Below are positions 1 to 6,098 of a DNA stretch of 15,740 bases, piece by piece. How positions within the stretch are numbered: the first letter of the stretch is position 1; the number at the start of each line of letters is the position of its first letter. The DNA is taken from positions 1-15,740 of the forward strand of contig JANLTC010000126.1 in the NCBI GenBank assembly GCA_031362725.1, read 5' to 3'. The notes below the pieces were generated by a model. The model was not told the DNA's origin and did not search any database. It saw only the letters and a list, made by a program, of their open reading frames with translations. Position numbers and translations under genes: made by a program. Source of the DNA: PR03 sp031362725 (lineage in GTDB: Bacteria > Myxococcota_A > UBA9160 > PR03).

Positions 1-1
1 C

Positions 2-751
2 GGCGCATCGCGCGCCGGCAGGGCTCCGAGTCCGGAGCATCCGTTCGGCTACGGCCGCGAGCGCTACTTCTGGTCGTTCGTCGTTGCGCTGGTGCTGTTC
101 TCGATGGGATCGCTGTTCGCGATCTACGAGGGCGTCGAGAAGTTGCGCCATCCCCATGAATTGGAATCGACGCAATGGGCGATCGGCGTATTGCTCGCCG
201 CGATCGCGCTCGAGGCATGGTCGTTCCGCACGGCATTCGTCGAGGCCAATGCAGTGCGTGGTCGCCAGAATCTGTGGAGCTTCATAAGGCACGCCAAGAG
301 CCCCGAGCTGCCGGTGGTGCTGCTGGAGGACACCGGCGCGCTGTTGGGTCTGGTCTTTGCGCTGCTCGGCGTTGGGCTTGCCATCGGGACGGGCGACGCG
401 CGCTTCGACGCGCTCGGCTCGATCGCGATCGGCATCCTGCTCGCGGCGATTGCCGTGGTGCTGGCAGTCGAGATGAAGAGCCTGCTGATCGGCGAGTCGG
501 CGACGCCGGAAGTGCAGCAACGCATTCGCGCGGCGATCGAGGCCAGCGATCCGGTGACGCGGCTGATCCATCTGCGCACACTGCACCTGGGTCCCGACGA
601 ACTGCTCGTGGGCGCGAAGGTGGAGTTCTCGCCCCGCCTCGACGTGCCTGGTCTCGCCCGCGCAATCGACGAGGTGGAAGCGCGCGTGCGCAGCGAAGTC
701 GCCGAGGCGCGCGTGATCTACATCGAACCCGACATTCACCGCGATGCCTGA
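2..751 (+). CDS. Cation diffusion facilitator (ZnT9/SLC30A9-like), 3' part
   Basis: The gene enters from the left edge already in frame at base 2 and ends with TGA at 749-751, so its N-terminus (start and first helices) is missing. CDF proteins are inner-membrane proton antiporters that export Zn2+ or similar divalent metals. The visible part opens with HPFGYGRERYFW, the CDF signature before the third helix. Further hydrophobic helices follow at about bases 175-240, 315-395 and 400-480. The last stretch, from LLIGESATPE on, is the cytoplasmic ferredoxin-like metal-binding domain. The segment VVLLEDTGALLG replaces the HxxxD metal site of the YiiP type and matches the SLC30A9 branch, so the metal is uncertain. 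An ATG at 92 is internal to the family motif and is not the start. The next gene follows 14 bases downstream, suggesting co-transcription. Confidence 0.9.
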   Translation, partial: GASRAGRAPSPEHPFGYGRERYFWSFVVALVLFSMGSLFAIYEGVEKLRHPHELESTQWAIGVLLAAIALEAWSFRTAFVEANAVRGRQNLWSFIRHAKSPELPVVLLEDTGALLGLVFALLGVGLAIGTGDARFDALGSIAIGILLAAIAVVLAVEMKSLLIGESATPEVQQRIRAAIEASDPVTRLIHLRTLHLGPDELLVGAKVEFSPRLDVPGLARAIDEVEARVRSEVAEARVIYIEPDIHRDA

Positions 752-765
752 GCCAGGCGCGCGCG

Positions 766-1500
766 ATGCTCGAGCGCGAATACGCGACGCTGTATCGAGT
801 CGAGGACGCGCATTGGTGGTACCGCCAACTGCGGCGCGTGCTGCACTGGCATCTCGGTCGCTTCCTGCCGCAATGGCACGACGCGGCGATCCTCGACGCG
901 GGCTGCGGCACCGGCGGCAACCTCGCGCACCTCGCCGGCCCCGGACGCCGCGTCGGTCTCGACTTCTCGCCCGCCGCGCTGGCCGGCGCCCGCAAGCGCG
1001 ATCTCACGCACTTGGTGCGCGGCACCGTGACGTCGCTGCCGTTCGCAGCCGGATCGTTCGACGCGGCGATCTCGATGTCGGTGATCTACCACCAATGGGT
1101 CGCCGATCCGGCGGACGCGCTGCGCGAACTCCACCGCGTGCTGCGACCGGGCGGCCTGCTCTTCCTCGACGTACCCGCCAATGAATCGCTGGGCTCCGCG
1201 CACGACGAAGCCGTGATGACGGCCCGCCGCTTCGACGCGCCCGGGTTGCGGCGCCTCGTCGAAGCGAGCGGCTTCGAAGTGTTGCGCCTCACGCACTGGA
1301 ACACATTGCTGTTCCCGGCGATCTGGGCGGCGCGACGGCTCCAGCTGATGCCGGCGGGGCAGGACTTCGAGTCGACCGAGCCGACCGCGAGCGGTCGCAA
1401 CGCGGTGCTCGATTGGGCGATGCGCGCAGAAGCGGCGCTGATTAAGCGTGTGGCGCTGCCGTTCGGGGTGTCGATTCATTGTGTGGGGCGGAAGGCGTGA
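766..1500 (+). CDS. Class I SAM-dependent methyltransferase
   Basis: A 244-residue soluble methyltransferase with a Rossmann fold. Motif I, LDAGCGTGG, lies at residues 43-51 and binds SAM. It is followed by an acidic loop (GLDFSP) and by the post-I region SLPFAAGSFDAAISMSV, with RVLRPGGLLFLDVPA as the usual beta-strand after the active site. The N-terminal YRVEDAHWWY motif is common in methyltransferases that sit beside glycosyltransferases or lipid-modifying genes, but the substrate cannot be read from the sequence. The reading frame stays open upstream inside the transporter gene. The ATG at 766 is chosen because it comes just after the transporter stop and gives a normal family length. No clear Shine-Dalgarno is visible, so reinitiation from the upstream gene is likely. 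It is probably cytoplasmic. Confidence 0.85.
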   Translation: MLEREYATLYRVEDAHWWYRQLRRVLHWHLGRFLPQWHDAAILDAGCGTGGNLAHLAGPGRRVGLDFSPAALAGARKRDLTHLVRGTVTSLPFAAGSFDAAISMSVIYHQWVADPADALRELHRVLRPGGLLFLDVPANESLGSAHDEAVMTARRFDAPGLRRLVEASGFEVLRLTHWNTLLFPAIWAARRLQLMPAGQDFESTEPTASGRNAVLDWAMRAEAALIKRVALPFGVSIHCVGRKA

Positions 1501-1510
1501 GGAGCGTTGA

Positions 1511-1690
1511 GTCGGCACTTCAAGACAGCTCCGGTACGCGAACAGGCGCAAGCGCGAGATCTTCGCGGCGAAGCTGCAACTCGCTCGCGGCGGCTGGTAC
1601 GTGATGGAGAACGCGATCCCGCTCTTCGGCGACGCCGAATGGCGCGTCGACCGCTCCGAGCGACTGCAGCGCTTCGGCACACCCGACTAG
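1511..1690 (+). pseudogene. Headless coding remnant, unrecognised
   Basis: An open frame runs from just after an in-frame TGA (1508-1510) to a TAG at 1688-1690. Its 59 codons have a protein-like composition, with stretches such as KREIFAAKLQLARGGWYVME and a tail ending ERLQRFGTPD. There is no ATG, GTG or TTG with a ribosome site at the front, so it reads like the C-terminal end of a larger protein that has lost its beginning. I do not recognise the family. It may equally be a chance frame. Nothing else convincing is seen between 1691 and 1820. Confidence 0.3.
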
Positions 1691-1820
1691 ACCGAGCACT
1701 CCCAACGGACCTGCTCGGCGCGGCGATTTGTCGCACCTCGGCGGCCATGACGTCCGTTTCGCCCCAGCTGATCAATTCACCGACCCGCATGCGCCGCCGC
1801 GCGCGGGCACGGGAGCTGCA

Positions 1821-1850
1821 TTGGCAGGTTGGATTGGACCGCGGGATACG
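1821..1850 (+). promoter_or_regulatory. Weak promoter candidate ahead of the PEP-CTERM pair
   Basis: TTGGCA (1821-1826) is five of six to the sigma-70 -35 box. GATACG (1845-1850) is a poor -10 with 18-base spacing. The same stretch also reads TTGGCAGG-N5-TTGGA, a flawed sigma-54 -24/-12 pattern with GG where GC is expected. A promoter somewhere in 1691-1890 is likely because the pair follows a gap of nearly 400 bases, but this exact site is only a suggestion. Confidence 0.2.
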
Positions 1851-1893
1851 CGAGGTCGCGACATCGTCGGCGCGGAGCAACGCGAGGGGATCC

Positions 1894-2700
1894 ATGGCCC
1901 GAATCGATTTGCGCGCCGCTCGAGCTGCGAGCTGCTTCCTCATCGCGATGGCGCTCGGTTCGTCGCCAGCACGCGCCTTCCCGGACTTCGCCACGCAGAG
2001 CCCGTTCCCGAACTTCTATTCCGCGGGAGGCTGCGAGGGGCTCTGTCATGTCGACGGATTCCCAGGAACCGCACAGACCAACCCGCTGAACGTCGACTTC
2101 GAGGCCGCTGGTTCGGTCTGGAACACCACGATGGCGAACGCGGATTCCGACGGCGATGGCTTCTCGAATGGCTGGGAACTCCAGGATCCGTCGGGCACGT
2201 GGGTCGCGGCGACGCCGAACCCGGGCAGCGCCGCTCTGGTCAGGAATCCGACGCTGTCGAATTCGCGACCGCCGCTCCCCGTAGCGAGTGTTCCGACTGC
2301 GATCTTCCACACCGAAGCTGCTGGGCAGAACGGCTCGGCGAGCTTTGCAATCGAGAACGTGGGCGCCGTTTCCTTCAACTACACGCTGACACCGAGCGAC
2401 GTCTGGATGACGCCCGATCCGCCCCCGGCGCAGGCGCTGCCGGCGAGTGAACAGGATGTGCTCCTGCTCAACTTTGCAACGGGCGGTCTGGCCGCCGGGC
2501 TCTACCAGGGCGACCTCGAGATCGCGATTCTCGGCATCCGCGCCGACCGCATCCCGTTGGTTCCCGTCGACCTGACGGTTCCGGAGCCCAGCGTGTTGCT
2601 CGCCAGCGGCGGCGCCTTGCTGAGCCTGGGCCTGCTGGCGCGGCGTCGCACGTCAGGAATTTGCGTTGTTGGGATCTCTAATGAACGGAGAACGACATGA
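1894..2700 (+). CDS. Exported temptin-like/BACON-like PEP-CTERM protein with CxxxCH
   Basis: A 268-residue exported protein. The ATG at 1894 is preceded by GAGGGGA (1884-1890) and begins a signal peptide (residues 1-28, cut after PARA). The mature part opens with a small domain holding CEGLCH (Cys47, Cys51, His52), then asparagine/phenylalanine motifs and a Ca2+-loop-like DSDGDGFSNGWE (84-95). That order resembles temptin-type domains and small secreted cytochrome-like proteins. Residues about 130-228 look like a BACON/Ig-type beta sandwich, ending in a PVDLTV strand. The end is VPEPS (229-233), a hydrophobic helix and LARRR, which is a PEP-CTERM exosortase signal. An unusual 16-residue tail follows the arginines. 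The stop overlaps the next start (ATGA, 2697-2700). A c-type heme on CxxxCH is possible but unproven; the cysteines could instead form a disulfide. Function unknown. Confidence 0.8.
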   Translation: MARIDLRAARAASCFLIAMALGSSPARAFPDFATQSPFPNFYSAGGCEGLCHVDGFPGTAQTNPLNVDFEAAGSVWNTTMANADSDGDGFSNGWELQDPSGTWVAATPNPGSAALVRNPTLSNSRPPLPVASVPTAIFHTEAAGQNGSASFAIENVGAVSFNYTLTPSDVWMTPDPPPAQALPASEQDVLLLNFATGGLAAGLYQGDLEIAILGIRADRIPLVPVDLTVPEPSVLLASGGALLSLGLLARRRTSGICVVGISNERRTT

Positions 2701-3989
2701 AGACGACACGCGTGATTCGCACATCCCTCGAAGTTTTTGCAGCCACGATCGTGCTGACGTCGCTGCTGACGCTGGCGGACGCGCCGACCAGTTCGGCTGT
2801 CGACGCTCTCGTGTCGATGCCAGTTCGCACCGCCCCGGTTCTCGATGGCGATGGCGACGATACCGCCTGGACGGGCGCGACTGCGCTCGACATCCTCGTC
2901 AGCGGCGGCTGGTACGGAACGGGTCATATGTATCTGCAAAGTGTTTATGACAACGACCAGATCTACTTCAAGGTCGTTTATGCCGATCCCGACCTGTCCT
3001 CCCGCAGGGAGCCTTGGCGGAAGCTCGGTGTCGGCGACTGGGAACATGTTCCCAGCAGAAGCGCCGCGCAGGCCCTGCTCAACGGTACCCAGGCCGGTTG
3101 GAGCACGAAGGATCCGGACGGCGCCTATGAGGACAAGTTCTCCCTGCTCTGGAACACCACGGGCGCCACCAAGGTGGCCAACTTCAACGAAGGCGCCGGT
3201 TGCTACGCGCTTTGCCACACAGGCCTGGGAAATGGCGGCAGTGGTGATTTCGGACGCAAATACACCAGTTCGGCGAGCGAGATAGCAGACTTCTGGCACT
3301 TCAAGAGCGTGAGGACCGGGCCGGTCTTCTCGCAGACCGATGATGGTGCCGGCGGCGTCTACGAGATCGGCCAGGTTCACGATCAGTATGTCGACAACTG
3401 CAAGGGCACCCAGGGAAACCCTACGGGTGATCCTGCCTGCAACGGAGATTGGGGACGTCACAGCGATCCCAAGACCGGTGGCTATTCGGACAACGTCGAC
3501 GTCGCCGGCACACTCCCTGCGTTCACTTCACCGACCCAGCCGGCGGACGGCTCTGCTGATTATCCCTACTTCATCAGGAAGTCAGAGGAAACCACGTTCG
3601 TGGACGGCGACTTCGCGATTGGTGACGAGGTAGCGGGAATCCGCATCGCGGCCTTTGGAGGCGACGCCGGCGACATCAGCTCCGGAGCCCATTACGACGC
3701 CGTGAGCCAAACCTGGACCGTGGAGTTGGCCCGCGCGTTGGTGACCGGCAGCACCAGGGACGTGCAGTTCAGCGATCTCGACGCCGAGTACTACTTCGGC
3801 GCTGCGATCTTCGACAACGCCCAGGTCGAGCACTCGCAAAGCGGCCTCTACAAGATGGCCTTTGCCCCCGAACCCTCGGCACTTCTGGCTCAAGCAACCG
3901 CTCTCTTCGCGGTGTGCGCTCTCCGGCGCCGAACGCGTTCTCCGCTTGCAGCCACCAATTCCGGGCCGGTCGAGTCGCGCCGCATCTGA
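2697..3989 (+). CDS. Exported ethylbenzene-dehydrogenase-type heme-domain protein with PEP-CTERM tail
   Basis: A 430-residue exported protein. The start at 2697 overlaps the upstream stop and has GGAG (2687-2690) six bases ahead. Residues 1-35 form a long signal peptide. The body matches the EB_dh fold by its opening (APVLDGDGDDTAW, 46-58), the repeated beta strands (YDNDQIYFKVVYAD), GCYALCHTG (168-176; Cys169, Cys173, His174) and DFWHFKSVRTGP (198-209). This domain binds heme b in the gamma subunit of ethylbenzene dehydrogenase and occurs in membrane-linked redox proteins. The tail APEPSALL (390-397), a hydrophobic stretch and LRRRTR form a PEP-CTERM signal. A hydrophilic extension of about 18 residues follows, longer than usual. 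No molybdenum catalytic subunit or FeS partner is present, so an electron-transfer or heme-sensing role at the surface is inference. Parts of the gene are low in G+C (29 of 60 at 2941-3000, counted by hand). Confidence 0.82.
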   Translation: MKTTRVIRTSLEVFAATIVLTSLLTLADAPTSSAVDALVSMPVRTAPVLDGDGDDTAWTGATALDILVSGGWYGTGHMYLQSVYDNDQIYFKVVYADPDLSSRREPWRKLGVGDWEHVPSRSAAQALLNGTQAGWSTKDPDGAYEDKFSLLWNTTGATKVANFNEGAGCYALCHTGLGNGGSGDFGRKYTSSASEIADFWHFKSVRTGPVFSQTDDGAGGVYEIGQVHDQYVDNCKGTQGNPTGDPACNGDWGRHSDPKTGGYSDNVDVAGTLPAFTSPTQPADGSADYPYFIRKSEETTFVDGDFAIGDEVAGIRIAAFGGDAGDISSGAHYDAVSQTWTVELARALVTGSTRDVQFSDLDAEYYFGAAIFDNAQVEHSQSGLYKMAFAPEPSALLAQATALFAVCALRRRTRSPLAATNSGPVESRRI

Positions 3990-4014
3990 CTGGATCCGTC
4001 ACGGCGGTGTAAGG

Positions 4015-4040
4015 GCCTGGCTCTCGAACGAGAGCCAGGC
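4015..4040 (+). terminator. Perfect 12-bp inverted repeat, probable terminator
   Basis: GCCTGGCTCTCG (4015-4026) is followed, after AA, by its exact complement (4029-4040). It begins 25 bases after the stop of the second PEP-CTERM gene. The stem is strong, but there is no T-run after it (GTCTCGTGTC). It could therefore be an intrinsic terminator without a U tract, or a stem that protects the mRNA 3' end. Confidence 0.6.
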
Positions 4041-4376
4041 GTCTCGTGTCCCGCGACCTCGATCGAGTTTCAAGCAGCCAGCCGCGGCGCGGCCCGGAGC
4101 ACGACGCCGCCATCCCGACGTTCAGCGGATCCCGCCAGTTCGGGCCTGTGGTTCGACGAATGGCGCGAGGCGATCACGCGTCCGCGCGATCCGCCTGCGG
4201 TCGCGATACCCAGATGTTGGCTGCTGCTGCATCACTGGAGCCGTTGGACCCTCGCTTCGATCGAGGAAGCCATCGGCGTGAGACGCGGCATTCGAAGTCG
4301 GTGAGCACGCGGACCTTCCGCTCTTTCGACGACGGCGTAGTCTCTCCCTCACACCGACCGAGCGGGAGAGTTCATC
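4041..4376. other. 336-base stretch without a recognised gene
   Basis: No convincing gene is seen on either strand. One plus-strand frame ending with TGA at 4302-4304 contains WFDEWREAITRPRDPP followed by CWLLLHHWSRW. It looks faintly protein-like but has no start codon with a ribosome site and no recognised family. Only the last 35 bases, the leader of the next gene, show structure. Confidence 0.5.
4342..4370 (+). promoter_or_regulatory. Leader hairpin covering the Shine-Dalgarno of the GFA gene
   Basis: CTCTCCC (4342-4348) is an exact complement of GGGAGAG (4364-4370), with a 15-base loop. The right arm is the Shine-Dalgarno of the gene starting at 4377, six bases downstream. If the hairpin forms in the mRNA it would hide the ribosome site. 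Seven base pairs is modest, and chance cannot be excluded. Confidence 0.3.
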
Positions 4377-5216
4377 ATGCACGCGAGCTGTCTGTGTGGA
4401 TCGGTCACTTGGGATGTCGACGGGGCCGTCGAGTGGATGTCGCATTGCCATTGTTCGTTTTGTCGGAAGGCGCACGGCACCGCGTTCGCGACCTACGTGG
4501 CGGCGCCGGCCGACGGATTCCGGCTCGATGGCCGCGAGCATGCCCTGCGCTTCGAGTCGTCACCGGGTTTCTTCCGCCGCTTCTGTGAGCGCTGCGGATC
4601 GGTGGTGCCGGGCGACGCCACGAACGGACGCGTCTTCGCGCCGGCGGGCAACTTCGACGGCGACCCGGGCGTCCGCCCACTCGCACACATCTTCGTGGAA
4701 GCGAATCCGCCGTGGCACGAGATCACCGATGCGCTGCCGCGTTTCGACGCGTATCCGCCTGGCATCGAGGCGCCGGTCGCGCCTGATCGACCGCGCGAAG
4801 CCGTCGCAGCGCCGATCCACGGCTCCTGCCTTTGCGGCGCCGTCGCGTTCGAAGCGACCAGCAATCCGCTGATCTGTCGTCACTGCCACTGCACGCGCTG
4901 CCGCAAGGCGCGCTCGGCGGCGCATGCATCGAACCTCGTGGTGCCGATCGACGGCTTTCGCTTCACACGGGGCGAGGATCGCCTCGGCTCCTACAAGGTG
5001 CCCGAGGCGCAGTTCTTCGCGCAGGTCTTCTGCCAGACATGCAGCTCGCCGATGCCGCGCGTCGACACCGGCCGGGGTTTCGTCGTGATCGCGATGGGCG
5101 CGCTCGATGCCGATCCCGGCGTCCGCCCGCGCAATCACATCTTCGTCGCCTCGAAGGCGCCGTGGTTCGAGATCACCGATGCGCTGCCGCAGTTCGCGGA
5201 GCAGCAGACGCCCTGA
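4377..5216 (+). CDS. Tandem GFA/CENP-V zinc-domain protein
   Basis: A 279-residue cytoplasmic protein made of two GFA (glutathione-dependent formaldehyde-activating, Mss4-like) domains. The first spans about 1-125 with CLC (Cys5, Cys7), CHCSFC (Cys24, 26, 29) and CERC (Cys70, Cys73). The second spans about 147-275 with CLC (Cys151, Cys153), C-x2-CHCTRC (Cys167, 170, 172, 175) and CQTC (Cys219, Cys222). All zinc ligands of the family are kept in both copies. Each copy also ends alike (DPGVRP, HIFV, PWxEITDALP), so this is an internal duplication. Family members are usually single-domain, near 120-160 residues. The formaldehyde-glutathione activity named for the family is disputed, so the substrate is unknown. 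The start is supported by GGGAGAG at 4364-4370. Its stop lies 9 bases from the convergent crotonase stop. Confidence 0.88.
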   Translation: MHASCLCGSVTWDVDGAVEWMSHCHCSFCRKAHGTAFATYVAAPADGFRLDGREHALRFESSPGFFRRFCERCGSVVPGDATNGRVFAPAGNFDGDPGVRPLAHIFVEANPPWHEITDALPRFDAYPPGIEAPVAPDRPREAVAAPIHGSCLCGAVAFEATSNPLICRHCHCTRCRKARSAAHASNLVVPIDGFRFTRGEDRLGSYKVPEAQFFAQVFCQTCSSPMPRVDTGRGFVVIAMGALDADPGVRPRNHIFVASKAPWFEITDALPQFAEQQTP

Positions 5217-5225
5217 CCCAGCCGA

Positions 5226-6080
5226 TCACTCCGAGAACTTCCTCTCCTTCCACCAGGGAAAGAACGCCGGCATCTCCGACGACGGCTTCATCGTGAAGCG
5301 CGCCGGTCGCTTCTCGAGAAAGCTCTGCACGCCTTCGAACGCGTCGGCCGAGCGGCCCATCGAATAGATTGCCTGCGAATCGACCTTGTGCGCCTCCATC
5401 GGATGATCCGCGCCGAGCATCTTCCACAGCATCTGCCGCGCGAGCGCGACCGAGATCGCGCTGGTGTTGTCCGCGATCTCGCGCGCGAGTGCATGCGCGG
5501 CGGGCAGCAACTCGGCGGGCGGAACGACTCGCGAGACGAGTCGCCCGGCGAGCGCTTCCGCCGCACCGAAGACGCGCCCCGTCGCGACCCACTCCATCGC
5601 CTGCGAAATGCCGACGACGCGCGGCAGGAACCACGAACTCGCCGCCTCCGGCACGATGCCGCGCCGCGCGAAGACGAAGCCAAAGCGCGCGTCCTCGCTC
5701 GCGATCCGCACGTCCATCGGCAGTGTCATCGTCGCGCCCACGCCGACGGCGGCGCCGTTCACCGCCGCGATTATCGGCTTCTTGCACTCGAAGATGCGCA
5801 GAGTCACGCGGCCGCCGCCGTCGCGGTGCTCGTCGATCTTCTCGTCGCGGCTCGCGTCGAAGGTCTTGCCGCCGCCGCCGAGATCCGCGCCGGCACAGAA
5901 TCCGCGTCCCGCGCCGGTGACCACGACCGCGCGCACGTCGTCGTCCGCGTCGATCGCGTCGAGCACGTGCAACCAGTCGAACATCATCTGCGTGGTGAAC
6001 GCGTTCAAACGGTCCGGACGATTCAGCGTCACGGTCATCACGCGGTCGCGCACTTCGGTCAGCAGCGTTTCGTAGGCCAT
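5226..6080 (-). CDS. Crotonase-family enoyl-CoA hydratase/isomerase, isomerase-type active site
   Basis: A 284-residue cytoplasmic crotonase acting on an acyl-CoA. The oxyanion hole is formed by GRGFCAGADL (residues 58-67) and NGAAVGVG (108-115). By eye, the two glutamates of classic hydratases (rat Glu144, Glu164) fall on Thr117 and Phe137 here. A glutamate is present instead at Glu145 in RRGIVPEAASSW, the position of the single catalytic acid of delta3-delta2-enoyl-CoA isomerases such as yeast Eci1. An isomerase or a related reaction is therefore more likely than hydration. The C-terminal helical part (about 190-284) ends in WWKERKFSE. The ATG at 6080 has a strong AGGAGG (6085-6090). It is the last gene of a minus-strand group, 18 bases after the GHMP kinase, so co-transcription with sugar genes is likely though the metabolic link is unclear. 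Confidence 0.88.
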   Translation of the reverse strand: MAYETLLTEVRDRVMTVTLNRPDRLNAFTTQMMFDWLHVLDAIDADDDVRAVVVTGAGRGFCAGADLGGGGKTFDASRDEKIDEHRDGGGRVTLRIFECKKPIIAAVNGAAVGVGATMTLPMDVRIASEDARFGFVFARRGIVPEAASSWFLPRVVGISQAMEWVATGRVFGAAEALAGRLVSRVVPPAELLPAAHALAREIADNTSAISVALARQMLWKMLGADHPMEAHKVDSQAIYSMGRSADAFEGVQSFLEKRPARFTMKPSSEMPAFFPWWKERKFSE

Positions 6081-6098
6081 GGCTCCTCCTGGGATCGT

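Noticed and set aside
1728..2450. Plus-strand frame of 240 codons overlapping the first PEP-CTERM gene
   Set aside because: No motifs; the overlapping frame has a signal peptide, a calcium-loop motif and a sorting tail.
4149..4304. Plus-strand frame containing WFDEWREAITRPRDPP and CWLLLHHW
   Set aside because: No start codon with a ribosome site, no recognised family, and too short to separate from chance; kept only as a note in the gene-free stretch.
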